Shown one piece after another: positions 1-5,881 of a stretch of DNA of 5,881 nucleotides. A program made the translations under genes and the position numbers. The notes beneath the pieces were generated by a model, which was not told the origin of the DNA, ran no database searches, and saw nothing but the letters and a program-made list of their open reading frames with translations. The stretch is from positions 1 to 5,881 of the forward strand of contig JALHUQ010000446.1 in NCBI GenBank assembly GCA_022866645.1. Direction: 5' to 3'. The stretch comes from Woeseiaceae bacterium. GTDB taxonomy: Bacteria; Pseudomonadota; Gammaproteobacteria; Steroidobacterales; Woeseiaceae. The first letter of the stretch is position 1. The number at the start of each line of letters is the position of its first letter.

Positions 1-33
1 GAGATCGCTGCATAGCCTTGAACTATCGTTCAT
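1..33 (-). CDS. 5' end of a divergent gene, product unknown (partial)
   Basis: Read on the minus strand, an ATG at 33-31 opens a frame that stays open to the window edge and gives MNDSSRLCSDL. A strong Shine-Dalgarno sequence, GGGAGAG (minus strand of 38-44), lies 4 nt upstream of the ATG, which is the main reason to call a start here. Only 11 codons are visible, so nothing can be said about function. The gene is transcribed away from the response-regulator gene and shares the 34-395 intergenic region with it. It could be a chance ORF; the good ribosome-binding site argues against that. Confidence 0.42.
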   Translation of the reverse strand, partial: MNDSSRLCSDL

Positions 34-115
34 CGTACTCTCCCTGGAGCATTTTCTTTTTTGAGCCGTCACGCAGCGATCCGATGCACGTTGATTATGC
101 AAAACACACGCTGCG
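3..115. repeat. Three-part CGCTGC repeat that can form two exclusive stems
   Basis: GATCGCTGC at 3-11 is the exact reverse complement of GCAGCGATC at 73-81 (9 bp). The same central element, as CGCAGCG at 72-78, is also the reverse complement of CGCTGCG at 109-115 (7 bp). The middle copy can therefore pair with either neighbour but not both. The left pairing would enclose the Shine-Dalgarno site and start codon of the leftward gene. Either a protein-binding site or a leader RNA structure is possible; chance occurrence of such short repeats is not excluded. Confidence 0.4.
38..44 (-). promoter_or_regulatory. Shine-Dalgarno site of the divergent partial gene
   Basis: The minus strand reads GGGAGAG, followed by TACG and then ATG. 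This is a near-ideal ribosome-binding site and spacing. It is the only evidence that fixes the start of the gene leaving the left edge. Confidence 0.45.
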
Positions 116-189
116 GAGACGCGGTTTTTCCTGAGACCAGTGTAAGATTGCAGGGATTTAGTACTACTGCCTGTCAGAATGGTTTTGGC

Positions 190-201
190 CCAAATATTTG
201 G
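190..201. repeat. 12-bp perfect palindrome, possible operator
   Basis: CCAAATATTTGG is perfectly self-complementary. It sits inside a 13-nt-period direct repeat of TTTGGCC (184-190 and 197-203), so TGGCC and GGCCA arms extend the symmetry with a one-base bulge. It is about 195 bp upstream of the response-regulator start. AT-rich palindromes of this kind often bind dimeric regulators; no specific regulator can be named. Confidence 0.35.
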
Positions 202-210
202 CCAGAGTGA

Positions 211-247
211 ACCTGACCGAAAGTTCAGGTACCTTGATCGAAGGTAC
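211..247 (+). repeat. Two adjoining hairpins that share bases
   Basis: ACCTGA (211-216) pairs with TCAGGT (225-230) over an 8-nt loop. GTACCTT (229-235) pairs with AAGGTAC (241-247) over a 5-nt loop. The two stems overlap at bases 229-230, so in RNA they would compete at their edge. A further alternative pairs TGAAC (208-212) with GTTCA (223-227). No poly-T tract follows, so neither stem is a terminator. Confidence 0.4.
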
Positions 248-300
248 AGGGTCGCGATTCGTGCTTTTCCGATAAATTCACAGGCCATCAAAGACTTATT

Positions 301-363
301 GCCCTGTCGGAGTGGCAAGTCGCGCCCAAAATCGGTAGATTTACGGCACATTGGCGACAGGGC
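301..363 (+). repeat. Long-range stem with a nested hairpin in the regulator leader
   Basis: GCCCTGTCG (301-309) and CGACAGGGC (355-363) form a perfect 9-bp inverted repeat. Inside the 45-nt loop, AAATC (329-333) and GATTT (338-342) make a second stem closed by GGTA. The outer stem ends 18 nt before the Shine-Dalgarno site of the response regulator. If the region is transcribed, this would be a 5' UTR structure able to affect translation. Whether it is transcribed is unknown. Confidence 0.42.
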
Positions 364-381
364 GCTCTGACCAGCATCGCC

Positions 382-388
382 GGAGAAA
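382..388 (+). promoter_or_regulatory. Ribosome-binding site that fixes the regulator start
   Basis: GGAGAAA precedes GTG at 396, with 10 nt between GGAG and the codon. This supports the GTG over the more upstream in-frame TTG at 351, which has no such site. An ATG at 391 lies closer to ideal spacing (5 nt after GGAG) but is followed by CAG and a TGA stop. Confidence 0.6.
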
Positions 389-395
389 CAATGCA

Positions 396-1043
396 GTGAC
401 GATAAAAACGATAATTGTTGACGACCATCCGGTCGTCCGCTTTGGTGTGAAACAAATGCTAACCGCGAACGACGAGATTGAAGTTGTCGCGGAAATGGAT
501 GATGTCGATCATCTGCTGGAAAAAATAGTCGAAACCAATGCGGATATCGTCTTGCTGGATCTTGAACTGGACCGTGGCGATGGCGTCGATGCACTGCGCT
601 TGCTGCGAGAAAAAGCTCCGCATGTGCGCGTGATAATTTACACGTCACACGATGATGAGGAGCGCATCGTGCAGGCCGCCGAGCTGGGCGTCGATGGCTA
701 CCTCCTGAAAGGCTGCGGCCAAAGAGAGCTCGTCAGCGCAATTCAGAGCGTGAGTGCCGGCGGCATTGCCCTCGAGCCCGCGGTGGCTGGCAAACTGATG
801 CAGTACATGAACAAGCGTTCATCGACGGCGAATGCCGACAACATCCGCTTCAGCAAGCGTGAGGCACAGGTACTCAAATTGATAGCTGTTGGCAAAACCA
901 ACAAGGAAATCGGCGAAACGCTGTTTATTTCGGAGTCAACTGTGAAGTTTCACGTGCATGCGATATTGAACAAACTCGATGCCGGCAATCGCACGGAAGC
1001 CGTATCAGTCGCCACTCAGCTTGGGCTTATCGACGTTACCTGA
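396..1043 (+). CDS. NarL/FixJ-family two-component response regulator
   Basis: A 215-residue transcription regulator of the standard size for this family. The N-terminal receiver (about 3-120) shows the acidic pair D9-D10, phosphoacceptor D55 in LLDLEL, T83 and K105, so it should accept phosphate. The usual Pro-Gly after the phosphoacceptor is replaced by an acidic LDRGDG stretch. The C-terminal LuxR-type helix-turn-helix (about 150-212) has SKREAQVL, then GKTNKEIGETLFISESTVKF, and HVHAILNKL. The GTG start is chosen because the receiver begins right there (MTIKTIIVDDHP) and GGAGAAA precedes it; a TTG at 351 would add 15 residues of unlikely sequence. It resembles NarL-like regulators more than GacA/UvrY. 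It converges on the hybrid kinase gene, overlapping its 3' end by 28 bp; that kinase ends in an Hpt domain and is the likely phosphodonor. Target genes are unknown. The receiver and DNA-binding assignment is firm; the partnership is inferred. Confidence 0.93.
   Translation: MTIKTIIVDDHPVVRFGVKQMLTANDEIEVVAEMDDVDHLLEKIVETNADIVLLDLELDRGDGVDALRLLREKAPHVRVIIYTSHDDEERIVQAAELGVDGYLLKGCGQRELVSAIQSVSAGGIALEPAVAGKLMQYMNKRSSTANADNIRFSKREAQVLKLIAVGKTNKEIGETLFISESTVKFHVHAILNKLDAGNRTEAVSVATQLGLIDVT
1016..1043. other. Tail-to-tail overlap of regulator and kinase genes
   Basis: The last 28 bp of the response-regulator gene (+) are also the last 28 bp of the kinase gene (-), including both stop codons. No GC-rich hairpin followed by a T-tract is visible on either strand near here, so the two transcripts probably run into each other and are antisense at their 3' ends. 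Confidence 0.75.
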
Positions 1044-3676
1044 ACGGTTTCGTAAACGGGCCGCAAGCGCTTGAATTCGCGGTCCAGCTTGCCCATGACG
1101 ACAGCGACTTCGTCGACGTTTTCACTAGCAATGGCGCTGGAAAGATCATCGCAATAACGCACCATTCGATCGGCTCCCAATTCCAGGCACGCACCTTTTA
1201 ACGAGTGTGCCTCCCGAGCAAAATTCTCCAAACTGCCGCCCGCAAATGCTTTTTTCATTCGATCAAGACGTGCGCTCGTATCTTGCAGAAACAATCCGAT
1301 GTACTCATTCAGTAACGATTCATCATCGTAGCCGGTGCGCTGGAGCAGATTTTCGCGCAATTCCGTCGTCGCGGATTGCTGCTTCTCCTCGCCGCGTTTT
1401 GCGGCCATCGCCGTCCATTTCACAAGACCATGACGCAGACCTTCCAGGCGTAGCGGTTTTGGCACGAAATCATCCATCCCGGCCGCGAGACACTGAGCGC
1501 GATGTTGCTCAGTTGTGTCGGCCGTAACCGCGACAATTATTGGTGTAGAACCATATGTTTCCTGATGGTCGCGAATCTCTCGAGTTACAATATCGCCATC
1601 CATGCCCGGCATCTGACAATCGAGCAACAGCAAATCATAACGGCGGCCCCGCAAAGCATCCAGAACAGAAGGACCGTCTTCAACCACATCCGCGCCGTAA
1701 CCTTCGGTCTGCAGCATCGTTTGCAGCACGCCACTGCTGACAGGGTTATCTTCCGCAATGAGAATGCGAAGTTCTCTATCGTTTAGCGACGGGTCAACGG
1801 CATCGTCTGACTCAAACGAGACAGCGTCGCTTTTTTGCACCGAGCGCAGCAAGTTGTAGCGCAGTTCAAGCGGCAGAACTGGCTTGTTTACGCAGCGTAA
1901 GTTGCCCAGCGCTGACACTTCTCCGACGCCCAGGGGATGAATGATTGATATAAGCAACACCACCGGGAGATCGGCAATTTCCGGACTATTGCGAATTCGA
2001 CGCACCGTCATTAAGCGATCATTGGGCGTTAAGGCGGAGTCGAGAACGAGGCAATCGAATGGCTTGGCGCTGTACGCCGCAGCCCTGAGCTGGTGTAGTC
2101 CCGCATCAACGTCAAATACTGCCTCACATTGCATCTCCCACTTATTCAATAAGTTGCAAACGCTTTCAGCGGCTGAGTGATTAGAATGCATACTCATTAC
2201 CCGTTGTGGCCAATCCTGGCGATGTCCCACACGGTTATCTGCGCTCGACGACCTGACCCGGGCAACCGGTGCCTCGATCACTACCTTCGTGCCACCCTTG
2301 TCACTTGCCCCAATATCAATGCGGCCACCCATGTTATCGAGGAGTCGCTTACTAATCGTCAACCCAAGGCCGCTTCCGTAGGCCTGACTCGACGCAGGAC
2401 GTGCACCACTCGCGAATGCGGCAAATATTTTCTCTCTGGCATCTTCCTCGATGCCGACACCGGAATCCGTGACAGTAAATTTGAGCCATAATTGATCATT
2501 CGCGCTTTCGATCGCCTCAACATCGACCACGACCTCACCCGTGTCCGTGAATTTGATCGCGTTGCTTATCAGATTAACCAGGATCTGCTGTAAGCGCCGT
2601 TTGTCCGCCGACACTCGCAGGTCGAGGTCGTGCCGGATATTGCCTACAAGCTCCAGATCTTTAGCGCAAGCCGAGTGCCCCATGATCTGCAGAACTCGCT
2701 CAAGCAGATCCATGACATCGAATTCGCTGTTGTGCAATTCGAGGTTGCCGGACTCGAGGTGTGAAAAATCCAGTAAATTATCGACCAGGCTAATCAGCAT
2801 GTCGCCGCTGCTTTGTACCGTCTGGACATACTCACGTTGCTTTCGCGTAAGGCTCGTGAGGTTGAGAAGATCGGTCATTCCCAACACAGCGTTTAACGGC
2901 GTACGAATCTCATGACTGATCGTGGCTACGAAATCCGACTTAGCCCTGCTCACGGTCTCCGATTCCATTTCGCCCGGACGTCGGCGGCGCGGAAAAATCA
3001 AACCCGAAAACAATTGCCGGTCCATGCGCCACAACACGAACATTAGCAGCACATACAAGACGCCCATTCCGCCGCCGATACCCACAACAATGGCGGTCTG
3101 CATCTCATCAACGCTGGCGAAGAAATCCGAAATCTCGGAGTAAATTTCAAAGACACCGATAACTGTGCCGGATTCGCTATATAACGGCACGTAGGATTCG
3201 ATCATGTCCTTTTGTTCTACTTCCCGGTCGAAGGTATTGAAGTCGTTACGTTTTACGAAAGCACTAACGGTTTGACCCGCCGCTGCCATTTCGATACCGG
3301 GATTCTTAAGTACCTTGGACCCGATCCGCTCGGTCAAAGTTGAATACAAAGTCAATCCGTCCGGTGCGAAAATATTCACACGGAAGATTTGCAAATTCTT
3401 AACTTTTGCTTCGATCGCTGCAGCGTAAGCGGCAATCTCAGTACTTGCCTGCATTTCCGCCCAGCTATGGGTTGCGGCAATGTCGCGCAAGCCACGAACT
3501 TCGTCGACCAGTGAATTCGATAATGACAGAGCAAGCTCGACATTTTGCTCCTCGCGCATGTCGTGCAGCTTGTCAAGCGCAAAGCGGCGATACAGGGCCG
3601 CCATCGCCACCGCGATGACGACGGTACTCACGAGCGCTATTATTGAAAAACGCCAAAACCTGCCGCTTGCCGTCAT
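1016..3676 (-). CDS. Hybrid sensor histidine kinase with receivers and Hpt domain (BarA/GacS-like layout)
   Basis: An inner-membrane phosphorelay kinase of 886 residues. TM1 is at about 11-28. A periplasmic region follows (about 30-193), with the look of a Cache-type sensor (LTLYST near 108, SYVPLY near 161, VIGVFEIYSEIS near 172). TM2 is at about 194-216, then a basic RRRR stretch. No HAMP domain fits before the dimerisation helix. HisKA carries SHEIRTPLN with H255. HATPase shows N372 in LISNAIKFT, DSGVGI (D404) and GSGLGLTISK (434-443). A first receiver (about 490-615) is degenerate: the acidic pair is replaced by H497-S498, although D546, S577 and K598 remain. The second receiver (about 635-755) is intact: E642-D643, D686, T718, K740. 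A C-terminal Hpt domain (about 775-870) has AHSLKG with H824. The expected relay is H255 to D686 to H824 to a separate regulator, probably the convergent NarL-type protein. The start ATG has GGGAAAAG just upstream. The gene lies 22 bp after the secretin gene, suggesting co-transcription. The signal sensed is unknown; it is not called barA or gacS because HAMP is missing. Confidence 0.93.
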   Translation of the reverse strand: MTASGRFWRFSIIALVSTVVIAVAMAALYRRFALDKLHDMREEQNVELALSLSNSLVDEVRGLRDIAATHSWAEMQASTEIAAYAAAIEAKVKNLQIFRVNIFAPDGLTLYSTLTERIGSKVLKNPGIEMAAAGQTVSAFVKRNDFNTFDREVEQKDMIESYVPLYSESGTVIGVFEIYSEISDFFASVDEMQTAIVVGIGGGMGVLYVLLMFVLWRMDRQLFSGLIFPRRRRPGEMESETVSRAKSDFVATISHEIRTPLNAVLGMTDLLNLTSLTRKQREYVQTVQSSGDMLISLVDNLLDFSHLESGNLELHNSEFDVMDLLERVLQIMGHSACAKDLELVGNIRHDLDLRVSADKRRLQQILVNLISNAIKFTDTGEVVVDVEAIESANDQLWLKFTVTDSGVGIEEDAREKIFAAFASGARPASSQAYGSGLGLTISKRLLDNMGGRIDIGASDKGGTKVVIEAPVARVRSSSADNRVGHRQDWPQRVMSMHSNHSAAESVCNLLNKWEMQCEAVFDVDAGLHQLRAAAYSAKPFDCLVLDSALTPNDRLMTVRRIRNSPEIADLPVVLLISIIHPLGVGEVSALGNLRCVNKPVLPLELRYNLLRSVQKSDAVSFESDDAVDPSLNDRELRILIAEDNPVSSGVLQTMLQTEGYGADVVEDGPSVLDALRGRRYDLLLLDCQMPGMDGDIVTREIRDHQETYGSTPIIVAVTADTTEQHRAQCLAAGMDDFVPKPLRLEGLRHGLVKWTAMAAKRGEEKQQSATTELRENLLQRTGYDDESLLNEYIGLFLQDTSARLDRMKKAFAGGSLENFAREAHSLKGACLELGADRMVRYCDDLSSAIASENVDEVAVVMGKLDREFKRLRPVYETVQVTSISPS

Positions 3677-3698
3677 ACTTTTCCCATTATGGTCGTAC
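3677..3698 (-). other. 22-bp gap between secretin and kinase genes
   Basis: Between the secretin TGA and the kinase ATG lie only 22 bases. They include GGGAAAAG, the likely kinase ribosome-binding site. There is no room for a terminator or a full promoter, which argues for a single transcript covering both genes. Confidence 0.6.
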
Positions 3699-5840
3699 TC
3701 AGTCTATTGCGTGCGACGCCTTTACTTGTTCCTCATATTCACTGGCGTTTCTGACTCGATCACGCAGTTCTTCTGTAACTTTGCGCATCTCCCGCTCGTT
3801 GTTAATCACCGACGGTTTCACGGTTATCAGCAGTTCCGTTCGGAACACATCTTCAGTCGTCTTGCTGAACGCTTTGCCTAACCACGGGATGTCCATAAGT
3901 ATCGGAACTCCCGTCCGACCCGCCGTTGTATTCTCAAGTATTAAGCCGCCGAGTACCAACGTTTGGCCGCTTTGTACGGTCACACTGCTGGTGATAGTTC
4001 TTTGTGCGATAGAGACATTGCCACCGCCGCCGACAGCGGGTGTAGTCCCTGGCAAGCTGACTTCCTGACTAATCTCCATCGTTACCTGACCGCCCGCGTT
4101 GATTCTCGGCGTCACTGTCAACAATGTGCCGGTATCCCGAAACTGCACCTCAGTGACAATGGGTGCGTCGGGATTCGTTGTGCTTTGTGAGCTGCGCGTA
4201 GTCACTGGAATCTGATCGCCGACACGAATATTTGCAGTCTGATTGTCCAACACCATGACCTGCGGCGTCGACAGGAACTTGACGTTGGAGTTCGCGGACA
4301 GCAGATCGAAGAACGCGTGGACACTGCTGTCCTGATCAAAGAACGCAAAGGCCAAACCCTCGCCGGCCGCCGTCGTCGGCACCGGCGCGTTGAAACCGAG
4401 TTGCCAGTCACTACGTTCGAGAAACCATCGAACGCCATACGTGAGGTTGTCGGACAGCGAGACCTCGGCGATGGTCGCCTCGATTAGAACCTGGCGCGGC
4501 GGCGTATCGAGTCTGCGGATCGCCGCCTCAATAGAGCGATAGTCCTCCTGACTCGCCAATACGAGGATCGAGTTGTTGTCCGTATCAGCGATCACTTTGA
4601 TTTCGCTGTGTCTTTGCGTCGAGATGCCAGCCTCGGCGCCTTTCGATACACCGTTTCCAGCCCCGTCCATCAGTCCGGGCGATGGCGGCGGACGCGACAC
4701 CGACGTTGCGGGCCGGAACACGTTGTCGGCAGCCAGACCGCCAGCCGATGACGAAGTTTCCTCTGCCGCGCTCGTGCCAAATATCTGTTGCAGCGACGAG
4801 GCAATATTCTCGGCTTTGCCGTTTTCGACTTCGTAAACGAACAGGCGACGACCACCGCCACCGTCGACACCGAGGTCGAACTGCTCAATTAGAGAACGGA
4901 TGTTTGCAATATGATCGGGGTGGTGCGCGATCACCAGTACCGCATTGAGTCGTTCAATCGGTAATAACCTTACGATACCGGCCAGCGGAGATTCGCCGTC
5001 GCCGCCCACGATTTGTTCAAGTTCTTCTACGATCGTCGTCGCATCCGCGTACTCAAGCTGGAACATCGCGAACGACATTCCCTTCAGCCAGTCGACATCG
5101 AACGTGCGTACGGTTGCCAGCAACTCCTCCAGCCGAAAACGAGGGCCGCCAAGAATGAGCACATTGCGGGCCGCATCAATACGTAAGGTGCTGCCCTCGG
5201 AAACGAAGGGCTGCAGGATTTTCTCAATCTCGGTCGCGGACGCGTATTGCAGCGGTACAACCTGATAGCCATAACCAACACCGGAGCCACTCGAATAACG
5301 TCCAACGGAGGGTGAACGCGCGGACTGCGCCGCATCGGCAAGAGGCAGAATGCGATAGACGCCGTCGTTAAACACCACCGCCGCGCCATTAAGCTGCAAG
5401 ACGGACTCAACAGTCGGTAAAACCGCGTCCTGTGTGATCGGACGCGTTGTATGCAGAGTAACGGTGCCGTTTATCGATGGATCGACGATGTAGTTCTGGT
5501 GCAAAATCGTCTCGAATATAACCTTCACGAATTCCTGCACCTCAGCGCGCTCGAAATTCAATGTAACGCCGTCGTCGCCCGCGATCACCGATTTCTCCGG
5601 ACCCGTGGCACTTTGCACGAACTGTCCTGAACCCAGCACGACCTGGTCTGCAAGTCGTTCTGCTACAGTCGGTTCGTCTACCTCGATAGCGGCTGTCGAA
5701 TACGCTGGCGTCACAGGCAAACCCGCGCTCTCAGCAGGTCGGCTCGCCGCTGGCACGTCAGCAACCGGCGAGGTCGCGCAGGATGTCAGTACGCAAGCAA
5801 GCACGTACAAAACGATGATTCGTCTGGCCTTGTATGACAT
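3699..5840 (-). CDS. gspD: Type II secretion outer-membrane secretin, lipoprotein type (GspD family)
   Basis: It forms the ring-shaped outer-membrane channel through which type II secretion exports folded proteins. From the chosen ATG it is 713 residues. A lipoprotein signal peptide (MSYKARR, hydrophobic 8-18, lipobox LTSC) puts the lipidated cysteine at C21, with Ala next, which favours outer-membrane sorting. After a low-complexity linker come N0 (about 81-160), N1 (about 182-246), N2 (about 247-316) and N3 (about 322-440, interrupted by a Ser/Gly/Pro-rich insert at 346-403). The secretin barrel domain (about 441-668) starts near PRQVLIEATIAEVSLSDN and contains VPILMDIPWLGKAFS, the hallmark late motif. 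Only about 45 charged residues follow, a short tail compared with pilotin-binding S-domains. Lipidated secretins such as HxcQ and XpsD are known. An in-frame ATG at 5867 would add nine residues (MSRKLRKNT); 5840 is preferred because GGAAAAA precedes it and it gives a standard lipoprotein signal. The hybrid kinase follows by 22 bp. A type IV pilus PilQ is less likely, since no AMIN domains are seen. Confidence 0.9.
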   Translation of the reverse strand: MSYKARRIIVLYVLACVLTSCATSPVADVPAASRPAESAGLPVTPAYSTAAIEVDEPTVAERLADQVVLGSGQFVQSATGPEKSVIAGDDGVTLNFERAEVQEFVKVIFETILHQNYIVDPSINGTVTLHTTRPITQDAVLPTVESVLQLNGAAVVFNDGVYRILPLADAAQSARSPSVGRYSSGSGVGYGYQVVPLQYASATEIEKILQPFVSEGSTLRIDAARNVLILGGPRFRLEELLATVRTFDVDWLKGMSFAMFQLEYADATTIVEELEQIVGGDGESPLAGIVRLLPIERLNAVLVIAHHPDHIANIRSLIEQFDLGVDGGGGRRLFVYEVENGKAENIASSLQQIFGTSAAEETSSSAGGLAADNVFRPATSVSRPPPSPGLMDGAGNGVSKGAEAGISTQRHSEIKVIADTDNNSILVLASQEDYRSIEAAIRRLDTPPRQVLIEATIAEVSLSDNLTYGVRWFLERSDWQLGFNAPVPTTAAGEGLAFAFFDQDSSVHAFFDLLSANSNVKFLSTPQVMVLDNQTANIRVGDQIPVTTRSSQSTTNPDAPIVTEVQFRDTGTLLTVTPRINAGGQVTMEISQEVSLPGTTPAVGGGGNVSIAQRTITSSVTVQSGQTLVLGGLILENTTAGRTGVPILMDIPWLGKAFSKTTEDVFRTELLITVKPSVINNEREMRKVTEELRDRVRNASEYEEQVKASHAID

Positions 5841-5881
5841 GGTATTTTTCCGCAGTTTTCTAGACATTCAGGGTACGCCCC

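Larger units (their letters stand above)
34..395. other. Divergent intergenic region with many inverted repeats
   Basis: These 362 bp separate the minus-strand partial gene from the response regulator and should hold promoters in both directions. No sigma-70 promoter with a good -35, -10 and spacing stands out. The best single element is CATAAT on the minus strand (99-94), a 5 of 6 match to a -10 box for the leftward gene, but without a clear -35. From about 186 to 363 there is a dense series of palindromes and hairpins, listed separately. One 63-codon frame (179-370, +) crosses this structure; it lacks a ribosome-binding site and any recognisable motif, and is not called as a gene. Confidence 0.6.

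Noticed and set aside
45..67. T-rich stretch as a possible terminator
   Set aside because: The only preceding stem is a 3-4 bp CTCC/GGAG pair with a very small loop, too weak for an intrinsic terminator.
109..129. GC-rich segment followed by TTTTT as a terminator
   Set aside because: The local stem GCG-GAGA-CGC is only three or four pairs long, and there is no gene end just upstream.
179..370. 63-codon plus-strand ORF upstream of the regulator
   Set aside because: No ribosome-binding site, no recognisable domain, and it runs through the inverted repeats. The intergenic structure explains the region better.
351..395. Longer regulator reading frame from TTG at 351
   Set aside because: No Shine-Dalgarno site before the TTG, and the extra 15 residues precede a receiver that begins exactly at the GTG.
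1064..1073. Perfect palindrome CAAGCGCTTG after the regulator stop
   Set aside because: It lies inside the kinase coding region, has no T-tract and is too short to act as a terminator; likely chance.
3480..4068. Plus-strand ORFs of 133 and 141 codons across the secretin-kinase junction
   Set aside because: They are antisense to well-supported genes, show no domain and no ribosome-binding site, and look like shadows of the coding strand.

Overview
The window looks like part of a gammaproteobacterial chromosome, possibly from an environmental or marine lineage. This is inferred from gene content (a GspD-type secretin with a lipoprotein signal, and a BarA/GacS-style hybrid kinase), moderate GC and Shine-Dalgarno-type starts. 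No genus can be named from the sequence alone.

Layout. Bases 1-33 hold the first 11 codons of a minus-strand gene that leaves the window. Bases 34-395 are a divergent intergenic region rich in inverted repeats. Bases 396-1043 (+) encode a NarL/FixJ-type response regulator of 215 residues. It converges on, and overlaps by 28 bp, a minus-strand unit. That unit consists of a lipoprotein GspD-family secretin (5840 down to 3699), then, after 22 bp, a large hybrid sensor kinase (3676 down to 1016).

How the genes may work together. The kinase carries a periplasmic sensor region, HisKA, HATPase, a degenerate receiver, an intact receiver and a C-terminal Hpt domain. This is the layout of a His-Asp-His relay that ends by phosphorylating a separate response regulator. 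The adjacent stand-alone regulator has a matching single REC domain plus a DNA-binding domain, so it is the obvious candidate partner. The tight spacing between secretin and kinase suggests co-transcription, and hence a possible link between the type II secretion outer-membrane channel and this signalling system. That link is inferred from position only.

No tRNA, rRNA, CRISPR array, insertion sequence or convincing intrinsic terminator was seen. The genes look ordinary and intact. The least explained parts are the structured leader ahead of the regulator and the secretin-kinase linkage.
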